Of a DNA stretch of 47,809 nucleotides, positions 25,990 through 36,050 are shown piece after piece. The notes under the pieces are model-generated. The model had not been told where the DNA came from. It was given only the letters and a program-made list of their open reading frames with translations, and did not search any database. How positions within the stretch are numbered: position 1 is the first letter of the stretch; each line of letters begins with the position of its first letter. This stretch comes from Flavobacteriaceae bacterium. Its GTDB lineage: Bacteria; Bacteroidota; Bacteroidia; Flavobacteriales; Flavobacteriaceae. The stretch is taken from positions 1 to 47,809 of the forward strand of contig JAHDGB010000004.1 of the NCBI GenBank assembly GCA_020627885.1, in the 5' to 3' direction. A program made the translations under genes and the position numbers.

Positions 25990-26616
25990 TTATACCGAAA
26001 CATAAACACAAGTAAACCCTTCAAACTCCACAAAGTTTGCACTATACTTATATTTCTTGTTTTCGTAATCTATCCAAGCTGTCGTTTGGTTTTCATCTAA
26101 TGAAAAAGGAATAACCAAAAAATGTGTTTTAAAAAGCATTCCTGGGATAGCAAATAATTTATACAATGACTCTTTCACTCCCCATATTATGGTTAGTTTA
26201 TTAATGTAATTTTTGTCCGTTTTTGAAAGGTACTTAAACTCGTAATCTATAAACTTTTTAGCAATAATAGCTATTTTTTCTCTTTGCTTTTCAATGTCTA
26301 TTCCGACTTTAACTGTACTTACTATTATTGCAGAGAAATGAAATGAATGCGTTATTGAGATATGCTTTCCATCTTTTAAATACGGTTTTCCATTAGCATC
26401 GTAAAACAAATCTGCATCTTCATAACCAAACTCTGCTAACAGATGACGAATACTTATAAAACCACGACGATGCAATTCGCTTTTCATAGCATTTACCCTA
26501 TTTAAACTCTCTGTCTTTAAATTTAACGGAGTAAGTAAATCTTCAAACGACTCTGTAATCTTCCATATTTTAACTGTCGTTTCCGAGTTTACAACTATGG
26601 TTTTATATAATGGCAT
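25990..26616 (-). CDS. 4'-phosphopantetheinyl transferase superfamily protein
   Basis: A 208-residue protein with the PPTase signatures: GKPYLKDGKHISITHS, then VGIDIEKQRE with the Mg-binding acidic residues, and WGVKESLYKLF corresponding to WxxKEAxxK. It transfers 4'-phosphopantetheine from CoA to a carrier protein Ser. In this phylum such stand-alone enzymes serve acyl carrier protein or secondary-metabolite carriers; the target is unclear because no carrier protein is nearby. It diverges from ahcY and heads a leftward run PPTase-GGGPS-DUF4301-arfB. Confidence 0.92.
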   Translation of the reverse strand: MPLYKTIVVNSETTVKIWKITESFEDLLTPLNLKTESLNRVNAMKSELHRRGFISIRHLLAEFGYEDADLFYDANGKPYLKDGKHISITHSFHFSAIIVSTVKVGIDIEKQREKIAIIAKKFIDYEFKYLSKTDKNYINKLTIIWGVKESLYKLFAIPGMLFKTHFLVIPFSLDENQTTAWIDYENKKYKYSANFVEFEGFTCVYVSV

Positions 26617-26633
26617 ATATCGATCTTATTGAT

Positions 26634-26670
26634 TATCTTTGTTATCCTTTTATTTACGTGAATAATTCAC
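26634..26670 (+). promoter_or_regulatory. ahcY promoter candidate with adjacent inverted repeat
   Basis: TATCTTTG (26634-26641) matches the -7 consensus TAnnTTTG and points to ahcY, about 115 bp upstream of its ATG. Just downstream, where the transcript would begin, GTGAAT-A-ATTCAC (26658-26670) is a perfect inverted repeat that could bind a regulator. No -33 TTTG was found, and no known SAH or SAM riboswitch shape was recognised in the leader. Confidence 0.4.
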
Positions 26671-26754
26671 ATAATATTAATGAACAATCTAAATAAACGA
26701 AATTACTCTTTATAAGACGTTTCGCCAAAACTGTTCACTTTAAAAAAAATAAAA

Positions 26755-28071
26755 ATGAGTACAAAAAGTGTTACTTACACTCCATATAAGGTTAAAGACA
26801 TCTCTCTAGCCTCATGGGGAAGAAAAGAAATTGAATTAGCCGAAGCTGAAATGCCTGGCTTAATGAGTCTTCGTGAAGAGTTTAAAAATACTCAACCACT
26901 TAAAGGCGCTCGGATTGCAGGTTGTTTACATATGACAATTCAAACTGCTGTTTTAATAGAAACCTTACAAGCTTTAGGAGCAGAAGTAACTTGGAGTTCC
27001 TGTAATATTTTTTCAACCCAAGATCAAGCTGCTGCTGCAATTGCTGAAGCTGGAACTTCAGTTTACGCATGGAAAGATATGACTGAAGAAGAGTTTGATT
27101 GGTGTATTGAACAAACTTTGTTTTTTGGAGAAGATAAAAAACCTTTAAACATGATTCTTGATGATGGAGGTGATTTAACAAACATGGTTTTAGATAAATA
27201 CCCTGAGTTAACCTCAGGAATCAAAGGCCTTTCTGAAGAAACTACCACAGGAGTACATCGTTTATATGAACGTGTAAAAAATGGAACTTTACCATTGCCT
27301 GCAATTAATGTAAATGATTCAGTAACTAAATCTAAATTCGATAACAAATATGGCTGTAAAGAGAGCGCTGTAGATGCGATACGTAGAGCAACAGATCTTA
27401 TGCTAGCTGGAAAACGTGTTACAGTCTGTGGTTATGGGGATGTTGGAAAAGGAACAGCTGCATCTTTTAAGGGTGCTGGTAGTATTGTTACTATAACAGA
27501 AATAGATCCTATTTGTGCTCTTCAAGCTGCTATGGATGGATTTGAAGTAAAACGCTTAGAAACTGTTATTGGTAATTCAGACATTATAATTACAACAACT
27601 GGAAACAAAGATATTGTACAAGGTCGTCATTTCGAAGCCCTAAAAGACAAAGCTATTGTCTGTAATATTGGTCATTTTGATAATGAAATTGATATGGCTT
27701 GGCTAAATAAAAACTACGGAAATACAAAAAACACAATAAAACCGCAAGTAGACAAATATACTATTAACGGTAAAGATGTTATCATTTTAGCAGAAGGAAG
27801 ACTGGTCAACTTAGGCTGTGCTACTGGACACCCTAGTTTTGTAATGAGTAATTCTTTTACAAATCAAACCTTAGCCCAAATCGAACTTTGGAACAATAGC
27901 GACAACTACGCAAATGAAGTATATATGCTGCCTAAGGCTTTAGACGAAAAAGTAGCAAAATTACACTTAGCAAAAATCGGTGTTGAGCTAACCGAACTTC
28001 GAAAAGATCAAGCGGACTATATAGGTGTAACTGTTGAGGGGCCATACAAGCCAGAACATTATCGATATTAA
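26755..28071 (+). CDS. ahcY: Adenosylhomocysteinase
   Basis: A 438-residue enzyme that reversibly hydrolyses S-adenosylhomocysteine to adenosine and homocysteine, relieving product inhibition of methyltransferases. It has [16 protein letters not shown] (adenosine binding), DDGGDLT, the NAD motif [19 protein letters not shown] near residue 224 and the C-terminal [14 protein letters not shown]...YKPEHYRY ending. Length is normal. It is monocistronic here: a strong terminator follows at 28120, and upstream the PPTase gene diverges. Confidence 0.98.
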   Translation: MSTKSVTYTPYKVKDISLASWGRKEIELAEAEMPGLMSLREEFKNTQPLKGARIAGCLHMTIQTAVLIETLQALGAEVTWSSCNIFSTQDQAAAAIAEAGTSVYAWKDMTEEEFDWCIEQTLFFGEDKKPLNMILDDGGDLTNMVLDKYPELTSGIKGLSEETTTGVHRLYERVKNGTLPLPAINVNDSVTKSKFDNKYGCKESAVDAIRRATDLMLAGKRVTVCGYGDVGKGTAASFKGAGSIVTITEIDPICALQAAMDGFEVKRLETVIGNSDIIITTTGNKDIVQGRHFEALKDKAIVCNIGHFDNEIDMAWLNKNYGNTKNTIKPQVDKYTINGKDVIILAEGRLVNLGCATGHPSFVMSNSFTNQTLAQIELWNNSDNYANEVYMLPKALDEKVAKLHLAKIGVELTELRKDQADYIGVTVEGPYKPEHYRY

Positions 28072-28119
28072 TATCTTTTTACATAAAAAGAAGGACTTAA
28101 AAATAAGGTTGTAAGTTTC

Positions 28120-28156
28120 AAAAAACACAGGATTGGATTTCAATCCTGTGTTTTTT
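28120..28156 (+). terminator. Strong intrinsic terminator after ahcY
   Basis: A perfect 16-bp stem: 28120-28135 (ending ACACAGGATTG) pairs with 28141-28156 (starting CAATCCTGTGT) around the 5-base loop GATTT, with a T-run on its 3' side. A weaker outer pairing (AAGGTTGT near 28105 with ACAACCTT near 28186) encloses it. It works on either strand. Confidence 0.9.
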
Positions 28157-28334
28157 ATAGTATAGTTTTTCTACCAAAAACTACAACAACCTTCTGTTTT
28201 TCAATATAAAAATTAACTTTAACCCTATTATTTCTTTCATATATCACTATAAGTTTGCTGTTCGTACAAATTATTATGAATGCGTCTATTCGTAATTTAT
28301 TTTTGAGCTTATAACAAACTTAATTTTAGAATTT

Positions 28335-29228
28335 ATGAATCAAATAGTTGTTTTAATGGCCTTATTTCTTAGTCTTTCTATTAGCCACTCTCAAAGTATA
28401 AACCAAGTCGTAGAATATGGAAAAGATAAGAAGATGCTACTTGGAAAAATAAATAAAAAGGGACTAACTAAAAAACCTTTTAAACAATGGTTTACAAAGA
28501 ATTACAATGACTATTTAGTAAATGAAAAAATAGTAAACAAGTTAGAGGGATTGCTTAAAGATTATAAAATTAAAGTTTTTTTAGGAACTTGGTGTGGCGA
28601 TAGCAAACGAGAAGTCCCTCGGTTTTATTCATTGTTAGAAAAAGCGAATTTTCCAAAAAAACAATTAGAAGTTATTGCTTTAGACCGTAGAGAAGAAGCT
28701 TATAAAAAAAGTCCTAATGGAGAAGAAAAAGGACTAAATATACACCGAGTACCAACTTTCATTTTCTACAAAGACGGTAAAGAAGTAAACCGTATTGTAG
28801 AGTCGCCTAAAGAAACTTTTGAGCGCGATATTTTAAAAATCATTACAGCTACTAATTATAGACCCAATTACCAATCAGTAAATTACATTAATAACCTTCT
28901 AGAAAACAAAACGATTTCGGAGCTTAAAGACATGGAGATTGATCTTGTTCCAAGACTTGCAGAGTATGTTAAGGGCAGTAGAGAGTTTAATACCTTTGGT
29001 TACGTTCTTTTAAGAAAAGAAGAGAACGAAAAGGCATTGTACATATTCGATTTAAATACAAAAATATTTCCTTATAAACATAGTGTTTATGATAGTTTAG
29101 GAGAAGCTTATTTTACTCTTAAAAACTACAATGAAGCTTTAAAAAACTATTATAAAGTATTAAGTATTCAACCAGATGATAAGAATGCTTTGGAGATGAT
29201 TGATAAAATTAATGAGTCAAAAATTTAA
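28335..29228 (+). CDS. Secreted thioredoxin-like protein with C-terminal TPR
   Basis: A 297-residue protein with a signal peptide (about residues 1-20, ending SHSQS). The thioredoxin-like domain (about 65-170) has TWCGDS, so a single Cys (C87) replaces CxxC, and the cis-Pro segment HRVPTFIFY is present. A C-terminal helical repeat region (about 205-295) includes TPR-like FDLNTKIFPYKHSVYDSLGE and NYNEALKNYYKVLSIQP. It is a periplasmic or outer-membrane-associated protein whose partner is unknown. It overlaps the convergent MutS-like gene by 4 bp. A TATTTTTG -7-like box at 28298-28305 lies 30 bp upstream. Confidence 0.85.
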   Translation: MNQIVVLMALFLSLSISHSQSINQVVEYGKDKKMLLGKINKKGLTKKPFKQWFTKNYNDYLVNEKIVNKLEGLLKDYKIKVFLGTWCGDSKREVPRFYSLLEKANFPKKQLEVIALDRREEAYKKSPNGEEKGLNIHRVPTFIFYKDGKEVNRIVESPKETFERDILKIITATNYRPNYQSVNYINNLLENKTISELKDMEIDLVPRLAEYVKGSREFNTFGYVLLRKEENEKALYIFDLNTKIFPYKHSVYDSLGEAYFTLKNYNEALKNYYKVLSIQPDDKNALEMIDKINESKI

Positions 29229-30994
29229 ACAATTTCCATTTTTTTTAACAAAAAACTAGCATTCATATTCTGGCATATGCCTTTTTTAAAGGTGTAATCA
29301 AAAAACAATTCGTTGTTTATTATTTGAGCATCAAAATAGTAATTTTTTACTGGTGTTAATTGGTTTTCAATTTCGCAAAGACTTAAATCATGCGTAGCTA
29401 TAATTCCAGTAGCATTACCCGCGACAAGTTTTTCAACAAATTTTTTAGACCCAATAGCTTTATCTTTACTATTTGTTCCTTTAAGTATTTCATCTAAAAT
29501 AATAAAATAGGAATTCGTTTCTATAGTATCTACAATATACTTGAGACGTGTTAATTCCGAAAAGAAATACGAGCTATCATCGGTTAATGAGTCGTTAGTC
29601 CTCATGCTAGTTATTAGCTTAACAGGAGCGTAGGTGCTAGATTTAGCACAAACAGGCAACCCCATATTTGCCATAACAATATGTAAAGAAACTGTTCTTA
29701 AGAACGTACTTTTCCCAGCCATATTTGCACCAGTTATTATATAGAATTGCTGATTGTCTATTATAAAATCGTTGTCTACTCGTTTTTTAACATCAAGAAG
29801 CGGGTGGCCAAGTTGAGTGACTTGGGTTTTTCCTTCCAAATCAGTAACTTCTGGATAAACGTAATGTGGGTAATTAAAAGCATAATTACCTAAACTATTA
29901 TAAGCATCAAAAAAAGCTATAGTATCAAACCATTCGCTAATAGTTGTATTGTATTTCTTTATCCATTTTTCTATAGTAAAACTATGTCGTAAGTCGGTTA
30001 AAAAATAACCATTTCCAAAAATGGCAGAAATGATATTGTTTCTATTATCCAAAGCATCCATAGCTTTAGATAATTGATTTAATATCGTTGATGCTTTCTC
30101 ATTTTTTAGTTGAATGGCTTTTTGTTTTTCTATAAGTAATTCTGAAGTAAAGGTTTCATTTTCTATAGCATTTAATAGTAAAGCATATTGCCTAAAAGTA
30201 TCTCTTATTTTATCTGTATTAGTCGATAGCGCATTAATTTTTTTTAAATAGCGCCCTGTTATAAATAATCCTAGAAGTAACCAGTAACCAATAATTGATG
30301 AGGGGATAATTTCCATAATAATTAACCCAATAATTATTAGGGAAGTAATAGATATCAGTATGGGCAACCATTTTGTAAATTGAGGCAGAAATGGCTTGTA
30401 ATTTTCCAACCACTTTACGACTTCTTTTGTTTTAGTTCCTGCTTTAGTTAAACTTGAAGTAGCTTGAAAGTTTTGGCGCCATTCGGGTTTATTAGATAAT
30501 TCTTTTATAGCGTCTTGCCGGTTTTTAATTAACGTTATAGAGTTTGCTTTTAACATATTTGCTAAATATAAAGCACTATCTTTAAGCTGAGTTCTATCTA
30601 TAAATTGAAAAAAAGAGCCATGACCAAATAAATCAATATCTAAGCAATAGCTGTGTTTGGGGTCTAAAAACTCTATCCCTTCCGCTTTATCAAAAAAATC
30701 TCCAGCCTCTATTCTTAACTCTTCCTTATTAATTTTTACTAAAGCCTTATTGAGAAGGTGTTCTTTCTTTAATGAAGCATGTTTAGATAAGAGGTATAAA
30801 AACAATATAGATCCCAAAAGCCCAACGCCTATTGCTAAAGTCCAATTCGAAAAGGTAAAATAAATAGTAACAGTGGTTATTAAAAAGGTTATAAGGCGAG
30901 CAATACTATAATAAGTTAATGTCTTATATATAGAAGAAACTTTTGCTTCATAATGATCTAATTTCGAACTATAATAAGATTTTATATTTGACAT
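29225..30994 (-). CDS. Membrane-anchored MutS-family ATPase
   Basis: A 589-residue protein. The N-terminus has two hydrophobic helices (about 28-48 and 51-70) and another pair near residues 210-245, so it is likely membrane-bound. The helical core resembles the MutS lever/clamp domains. The C-terminal ATPase is complete: Walker A ITGANMAGKSTFLRT, a later TSMRTNDSLTDDSSYFF signature and Walker B FIILDEILKGTNSKDK with ATHD. The N-terminal mismatch-binding domain of MutS is absent. Such proteins are annotated in Bacteroidota as DNA mismatch repair-like, but the membrane helices make a role in mismatch repair doubtful. M28 peptidase lies 17 bp upstream. Confidence 0.85.
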   Translation of the reverse strand: MSNIKSYYSSKLDHYEAKVSSIYKTLTYYSIARLITFLITTVTIYFTFSNWTLAIGVGLLGSILFLYLLSKHASLKKEHLLNKALVKINKEELRIEAGDFFDKAEGIEFLDPKHSYCLDIDLFGHGSFFQFIDRTQLKDSALYLANMLKANSITLIKNRQDAIKELSNKPEWRQNFQATSSLTKAGTKTKEVVKWLENYKPFLPQFTKWLPILISITSLIIIGLIIMEIIPSSIIGYWLLLGLFITGRYLKKINALSTNTDKIRDTFRQYALLLNAIENETFTSELLIEKQKAIQLKNEKASTILNQLSKAMDALDNRNNIISAIFGNGYFLTDLRHSFTIEKWIKKYNTTISEWFDTIAFFDAYNSLGNYAFNYPHYVYPEVTDLEGKTQVTQLGHPLLDVKKRVDNDFIIDNQQFYIITGANMAGKSTFLRTVSLHIVMANMGLPVCAKSSTYAPVKLITSMRTNDSLTDDSSYFFSELTRLKYIVDTIETNSYFIILDEILKGTNSKDKAIGSKKFVEKLVAGNATGIIATHDLSLCEIENQLTPVKNYYFDAQIINNELFFDYTFKKGICQNMNASFLLKKMEIV

Positions 30995-31011
30995 TGTTTT
31001 TAATATGAATA

Positions 31012-31953
31012 TTATAGTTGCATACCATCTAATTTTTTAAAAATAGAGATAGCAGTATAAACTGAATTTTGATAAAAAATAGGCTGGATACCTTCATAAT
31101 CATCTGTAGGTTGGTGATAATCTTTATGATCTTCAACTCCAAAATATAAAAAGGGAATCCCTTTAGAATGAAAAGAAGCATGATCTGATGAGTTTGTCCA
31201 ATTTATGCCTTTCCCTATTCCATCATGCTCATCAGAAATAATTTGCAAACCTAAACTTTTTTCTGGTATAACAGACTGTAATTGTTTATAATGATTTGTT
31301 CCTATGATGTATAATTCTGAGGTATCACTGCGGCCAATCATATCCATATTAAGATTTAATTTTATGCTATTTAGAGGAATAATAGTATTATCTACAAAAT
31401 ATTTAGAGCCTATTAAACCCAATTCTTCGGCATCAAAAGCAGCAAAAATAACAGAATGTTTTGGAGGGTTCTTTTTTAAAAAATTAGCAAAAGTAATTAA
31501 AGCACTGATTCCTGAGGCATTATCATCTGCTCCGTTATAAATCTCTCCATTTTTAATACCTTCATGATCATAGTGAGCAGAAAGAACAATATATTTTTCA
31601 GGGTAGATACTCCCCTTTATAATACTTAATATGTTTTCCCCTCTATAAGAGGTATTACTTTTTTTAAAACTAAAAGGTTGAATGTAATTAGGAGCAAGAG
31701 GTAAAACAGCTAAGTTTCTTAATTCTGATACAATAAAATCTTTAGCCTTCTTTGCGCCATTGCTTCCTGTTTCTCTCCCTTCATACTCATCTGATGATAG
31801 TATTTTTACACGGTCTAGTAATGTTTTACCATTAAACCAATTTTGGGGGATTAATTTAAACTGATCTTTAGTGAGTTGTTTTTTTTGTACATTACAATTA
31901 AGTAACAAAACATAAAAGAGTAATAAATAAAATTTTGTAGGGCGAAAATTCAT
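31012..31953 (-). CDS. M28 family metallopeptidase lipoprotein
   Basis: A 313-residue aminopeptidase-type enzyme with a lipoprotein signal (LLLFYVLLLNC, Cys near residue 20). The co-catalytic zinc ligands are recognisable: SAHYDHEG, GADDNASG, AFDAEELGLIGS, NMDMIGRSD and the late SSDHASFHSKGIP. The fold is the M28 (Aminopeptidase S-like) one, so it probably trims peptides in the periplasm or at the cell surface. It is 17 bp upstream of the MutS-like gene on the same strand. Confidence 0.93.
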   Translation of the reverse strand: MNFRPTKFYLLLFYVLLLNCNVQKKQLTKDQFKLIPQNWFNGKTLLDRVKILSSDEYEGRETGSNGAKKAKDFIVSELRNLAVLPLAPNYIQPFSFKKSNTSYRGENILSIIKGSIYPEKYIVLSAHYDHEGIKNGEIYNGADDNASGISALITFANFLKKNPPKHSVIFAAFDAEELGLIGSKYFVDNTIIPLNSIKLNLNMDMIGRSDTSELYIIGTNHYKQLQSVIPEKSLGLQIISDEHDGIGKGINWTNSSDHASFHSKGIPFLYFGVEDHKDYHQPTDDYEGIQPIFYQNSVYTAISIFKKLDGMQL

Positions 31954-32029
31954 TACATTGAGCAGTGTTAGCTATTAAAATACTTAAAAACATATAGTTA
32001 TCCCTCCTTACTTAAGAGAAAAATTATAA

Positions 32030-32776
32030 TTAACCTTTTAGTGAAGCTGTTAAAAACTCGCGATTCATTCTAGCTATGTTTTCTAAAGATATTCCTTTAG
32101 GACATTCTACTTCACAAGCACCTGTATTGGTACAATTTCCAAAACCTTCTTCATCCATTTGATTTACCATATTTAGAACACGATCTGTAGCTTCTACTTG
32201 ACCTTGAGGTAGCAATGCAAATTGTGATACTTTTGCCGATACAAATAGCATCGCACTAGAGTTTTTACAGCTTGCAACACAAGCGCCACATCCTATACAT
32301 GTAGCGGCATCAAAAGCCTTATCCGCATTTACTTTTTCAATAGGAATAGCGTTGGCATCTTGAGTATTACCAGAAGTGTTAACAGAAACAAAACCACCAG
32401 CATGCTGTATACGATCAAAAGCGCCTCTATCTACAACTAAATCTTTAATAACTGGAAATGCTTTTGCCCTAAAAGGCTCTATAAAGATAGTATCACCATC
32501 TTTAAATTTACGCATGTGTAATTGACAAGTAGTAACCAATCGATCTGGTCCATGAGCTTCTCCATTAATATATAATGAACAGGCTCCACATATCCCTTCA
32601 CGACAGTCATGATCAAAAGCAACAGGTTCTTCTCCTTTAGTGATTATCTCACTATTTAAAACGTCTAACATTTCAAGAAAGGACATGTCAGGAGAAACAT
32701 TACTAATTTGATAGTCTACTATTTTTCCTTTGTCGTTTGCGTCTTTCTGACGCCATATTTTTAATGTTAAATTCAT
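32030..32776 (-). CDS. sdhB: Succinate dehydrogenase/fumarate reductase iron-sulfur subunit
   Basis: A 248-residue subunit that passes electrons from the flavoprotein to quinone. The [2Fe-2S] ligands are C58, C63, C66 and C84 (CREGICGAC...C). The [4Fe-4S]/[3Fe-4S] ligands are C160, C163, C166 and C170 ([11 protein letters not shown]) and C215, C221 and C225 ([11 protein letters not shown]). It is the last gene of the operon sdhC-sdhA-membrane protein-sdhB, but is separated by 97 bp from the membrane protein, more than the other gaps. Confidence 0.97.
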   Translation of the reverse strand: MNLTLKIWRQKDANDKGKIVDYQISNVSPDMSFLEMLDVLNSEIITKGEEPVAFDHDCREGICGACSLYINGEAHGPDRLVTTCQLHMRKFKDGDTIFIEPFRAKAFPVIKDLVVDRGAFDRIQHAGGFVSVNTSGNTQDANAIPIEKVNADKAFDAATCIGCGACVASCKNSSAMLFVSAKVSQFALLPQGQVEATDRVLNMVNQMDEEGFGNCTNTGACEVECPKGISLENIARMNREFLTASLKG

Positions 32777-32873
32777 CCGTTTTTTTATTTTTATTTGTCA
32801 GATGTAATTCGCATAATCGAAAATTTCTTTAGTGGAGAAATTCTTCTTTTATACTCATTTCATAACTATTTTT

Positions 32874-33227
32874 TTAATCAATTGTAGGTTTTTCTATTTG
32901 AGAAACATCTAATCCAGATTTTTCAAAATCAATATCTAAACCTCCGGTTTTCTTTAGAATAAAATTCAGTAACATTGTTGAAATTACACCTATAATAAAT
33001 CCAAAAATGCCACATAGAATAGGAGCAAATAGTAACATTACTGCACCTTCTCCAAACAATGCGGAAGCGCCAGTAATATCAGAAGCTAACCCAGCAACTC
33101 CAAAAACACTAGCAATTAACATAACTGGCACAAATACAATTAAAGAAATAAGCACCATCAATAATGCAGTGATAACTGCATATTTTACTGGGTCTATCCG
33201 TTTTAGTTTTAATCGCAATGTACTCAT
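32874..33227 (-). CDS. Hypothetical membrane protein between sdhA and sdhB (DUF3566-like)
   Basis: A 117-residue protein that begins with a basic LRLKLKRIDPVKYAVITALL, then three hydrophobic segments (about 14-45, 58-90) and a soluble acidic tail (DIDFEKSGLDVSQ). The opening KRIDP and the helix pattern resemble DUF3566 membrane proteins. It is not a cytochrome b subunit, since that is encoded by sdhC and this protein lacks heme-ligand histidines. Position 26 bp after sdhA and on the same strand implies co-transcription. A role in assembling or regulating the complex is only an inference. Confidence 0.7.
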   Translation of the reverse strand: MSTLRLKLKRIDPVKYAVITALLMVLISLIVFVPVMLIASVFGVAGLASDITGASALFGEGAVMLLFAPILCGIFGFIIGVISTMLLNFILKKTGGLDIDFEKSGLDVSQIEKPTID

Positions 33228-33253
33228 GTTTTTAGCTAGTTTATAATAGGCAA

Positions 33254-35251
33254 CTATTTATAACTTCTTTCTTTAACTTCAATATTTTTGTACTCTAATT
33301 CTTCTTTATGTAGTACTGCATCTTTAGGTTCTCCTTTATATTCCCAAGCCGATACAAATTGAAACTCTTTACGACGCATCGCTTCTCCTTCTCCTGTTTG
33401 GTATTCGTCTCTAAAATGTCCTCCTGCAGATTCCTCTCTAACTAGAGCATCTTTAGCAAATAATTCTCCTAACTCTAAAAAATCGGCAACACGCCCTGCT
33501 TTCGCTAATTCTTCATTAAATTCATTAGCAGTTCCAGGAACACGAACATCTTTCCAGAATTCGGCTCTTAACGCAGAAATATCTTCAATGGCTTCTTTTA
33601 ACTCTTTTTCATTACGAGCCATTCCGCATTTATTCCACATAATTTTCCCTAAACGTTTATGGAAATAATCGACAGGCTTAGTACCGTTATTATTAATTAA
33701 ATGCTCAATTTCAGATTTTACTTTTTGTTCAGCCTCTTTAAATTCTTTAGTTTCTGTAGAGATTGGCCCAGTTCTAATATCGTTAGATAAATAATCACCA
33801 ATAGTATAAGGTAATACAAAATAACCATCGGCTAAGCCTTGCATTAAAGCCGATGCTCCCAAGCGGTTAGCACCATGATCTGAAAAATTAGCTTCCCCTA
33901 TAGCATATAACCCAGGAACTGTTGTTTGCAAATTATAATCTACCCAAATACCTCCCATAGTATAATGTACCGCAGGGTATATCATCATAGGTGTTTCGTA
34001 CGGATTTTCATCTACAATTTTCTCATACATTTGAAATAAATTCCCGTATTTATTTTTAACAACTTCTTGCCCTAATTTTTTAACTAAAGCAGCATCATTT
34101 TGATCTAGGTGTTTTATTTGTGCTTGTTCCTTTCCGTAACGTTGTATTGCAGAGGCAAAATCTAAATAAACAGCTTCTCCTGTTGCATTAACTCCAAACC
34201 CAGCATCACAACGTTCTTTAGCAGCTCGAGAGGCAACATCTCTAGGAACTAAGTTACCAAATGCAGGATAACGACGCTCTAAATAATAATCGCGATCTTC
34301 TTCTTTTAACTGTGTTGGCTTTAATGTTTTGTTACGAATAGCATCAACATCTTTTTTGTGTTTTGGCACCCATATACGGCCATCGTTTCTTAAAGATTCA
34401 GACATCAATGTTAATTTAGATTGATGATCTCCAGAAACAGGAATACATGTTGGATGAATTTGAGTGTAACATGGGTTAGCAAAATAAGCGCCACGCTTGT
34501 GCGCCTTCCATGCCGCGGTTACATTACTCCCCATTGCATTTGTAGATAGGAAAAACACATTTCCATAACCTCCCGTACCTATAACAACAGCATGTGCCGA
34601 ATGTCTTTCTATCTCTCCTGTAACTAAGTTACGTGTAATTATACCTCTGGCTTTTCCATCGACAATTACAACATCTAACATTTCATGGCGGTTATACATC
34701 TTTATTTTACCTCGCCCAATTTGCCTGTTCATCGCAGAATAAGCCCCCAACAAAAGCTGTTGGCCAGTTTGCCCTTTAGCATAAAATGTACGAGAGACTA
34801 GCACTCCTCCAAAAGAACGGTTGTCAAGTAACCCTCCATAGTCACGTGCAAAAGGAACACCCTGCGCAACGCATTGATCTATAATATTTGCCGAAACTTC
34901 TGCTAAACGGTATACGTTAGCTTCCCTAGAGCGATAATCGCCACCTTTTACAGTATCGTAAAATAATCGGTAAGTAGAATCGCCATCGCCTTGATAGTTT
35001 TTTGCAGCATTGATTCCTCCTTGGGCAGCTATTGAGTGTGCACGTCTTGGAGAATCTTGAAAACAAAAAGCTTTCACATTATACCCTAACTCTGCTAAAG
35101 TTGCTGCTGCCGAGCCTCCTGCCAAACCAGTTCCTACGATGATAACGTCTATAAGACGCTTATTAGCAGGGTTTACTAAATTAATATGATTTTTATGATT
35201 TGTCCACTTATCTGCTAATGGACCTTGAGGTATTTTTGAATCTAAAGCCAT
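33254..35251 (-). CDS. sdhA: Succinate dehydrogenase/fumarate reductase flavoprotein subunit
   Basis: A 665-residue FAD-linked subunit that oxidises succinate in the TCA cycle. It contains the dinucleotide-binding [19 protein letters not shown] near residue 41, and [20 protein letters not shown] with the His that carries covalent FAD in this family. The substrate and active-site segments [10 protein letters not shown] and [15 protein letters not shown] follow. Length and the long C-terminal domain match the Bacteroidota enzyme, which resembles the fumarate-reductase-type sdhCAB with a single cytochrome subunit. Gaps are 13 bp to sdhC upstream and 26 bp to the membrane protein downstream. Confidence 0.98.
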   Translation of the reverse strand: MALDSKIPQGPLADKWTNHKNHINLVNPANKRLIDVIIVGTGLAGGSAAATLAELGYNVKAFCFQDSPRRAHSIAAQGGINAAKNYQGDGDSTYRLFYDTVKGGDYRSREANVYRLAEVSANIIDQCVAQGVPFARDYGGLLDNRSFGGVLVSRTFYAKGQTGQQLLLGAYSAMNRQIGRGKIKMYNRHEMLDVVIVDGKARGIITRNLVTGEIERHSAHAVVIGTGGYGNVFFLSTNAMGSNVTAAWKAHKRGAYFANPCYTQIHPTCIPVSGDHQSKLTLMSESLRNDGRIWVPKHKKDVDAIRNKTLKPTQLKEEDRDYYLERRYPAFGNLVPRDVASRAAKERCDAGFGVNATGEAVYLDFASAIQRYGKEQAQIKHLDQNDAALVKKLGQEVVKNKYGNLFQMYEKIVDENPYETPMMIYPAVHYTMGGIWVDYNLQTTVPGLYAIGEANFSDHGANRLGASALMQGLADGYFVLPYTIGDYLSNDIRTGPISTETKEFKEAEQKVKSEIEHLINNNGTKPVDYFHKRLGKIMWNKCGMARNEKELKEAIEDISALRAEFWKDVRVPGTANEFNEELAKAGRVADFLELGELFAKDALVREESAGGHFRDEYQTGEGEAMRRKEFQFVSAWEYKGEPKDAVLHKEELEYKNIEVKERSYK

Positions 35252-35264
35252 GTTCTATGCTATT

Positions 35265-35939
35265 TTAGTGGTTAAAATGATGAAATAAAGCAATAAAAAT
35301 AAATCCTAAAGGAATCCCTATTGCATAAACTTTACTAAATCCTTTTAACGCTTTAGTATACTTGTTATTTGCTCCTACCGATTGAAAAGCAGAGTTAAAA
35401 CCATGCAATAAGTGTAATGCAAGAAAAACAAAAGCTAAAACATAAGCTCCAACTCTTAATGGACTTACAAATTTATGAGTTAACTCTTCATAATATCTAA
35501 ACTCTCCATTTGGTAATAAACCAGACATGTCGCCATCTATAAATTTTGTATTTATTTCTGGGATCCAGAAATCAATAAAATGTAATACTATAAAAGCAAG
35601 AATAGCTAAGCCACTCCATATCATATTCCTACTCATCCAACTAGAATTTGCAGCGCCATTGTTTTTTGCATAGCTAACTTGTCTTGCTTTATTATTTTTT
35701 AATTCTAAAACAAAACCCATTACAAAGTGAAAAATAACACCAAAAATTAATACGGGCTGTAATAAATATTGCACAGCCCAAAAGGTTCCCATAAAATGAG
35801 AGGCTTCATTAAAAGCGTTGGGACTAAATACAGAAAGAATATTAATTGCAAAGTGTTGAAGTAAAAAAAACATTAGGAAGAGTGCTGAAATTGCCATGGC
35901 AAATTTTCTTCCAATAGACGAATTTAAAATTCCGCTCAT
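35265..35939 (-). CDS. sdhC: Succinate dehydrogenase cytochrome b subunit
   Basis: A 224-residue membrane subunit with five helices. Histidines in positions expected for two b hemes are visible: LQHFA (near 28), FGVIFHFVMG, VLHFIDFW and LALHLLHGF. It anchors SdhAB to the membrane and reduces menaquinone. This is the single-subunit, di-heme (type B) form found in this phylum. It is the first gene of the operon, and a well-formed promoter lies 45-76 bp upstream. Confidence 0.95.
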   Translation of the reverse strand: MSGILNSSIGRKFAMAISALFLMFFLLQHFAINILSVFSPNAFNEASHFMGTFWAVQYLLQPVLIFGVIFHFVMGFVLELKNNKARQVSYAKNNGAANSSWMSRNMIWSGLAILAFIVLHFIDFWIPEINTKFIDGDMSGLLPNGEFRYYEELTHKFVSPLRVGAYVLAFVFLALHLLHGFNSAFQSVGANNKYTKALKGFSKVYAIGIPLGFIFIALFHHFNH

Positions 35940-35983
35940 TATTTTTGTTATTTATTTAATTAGAATCTAAAAGATAGATTTTA

Positions 35984-36015
35984 CAAAGATAACGCTCGTT
36001 AGCTGGTCTTACAAA
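35984..36015 (-). promoter_or_regulatory. sdh operon promoter
   Basis: On the minus strand TTTG (36015-36012) is followed by a 20-base spacer and TATCTTTG (35991-35984). This fits the Bacteroidota consensus (TTTG, 17-23 bases, TAnnTTTG) in both boxes. Transcription would start near 35977, leaving a leader of about 38 bases before sdhC. It is the best promoter match in the window. Confidence 0.7.
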
Positions 36016-36050
36016 CTTTAATAATTTTTTCGTTAAAATTTAGAATGGTT

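Noticed and set aside
26642-26754. SAH or SAM riboswitch in the ahcY leader
   Set aside because: The leader is A+T-rich without the conserved stems of known classes; only a short inverted repeat is visible.
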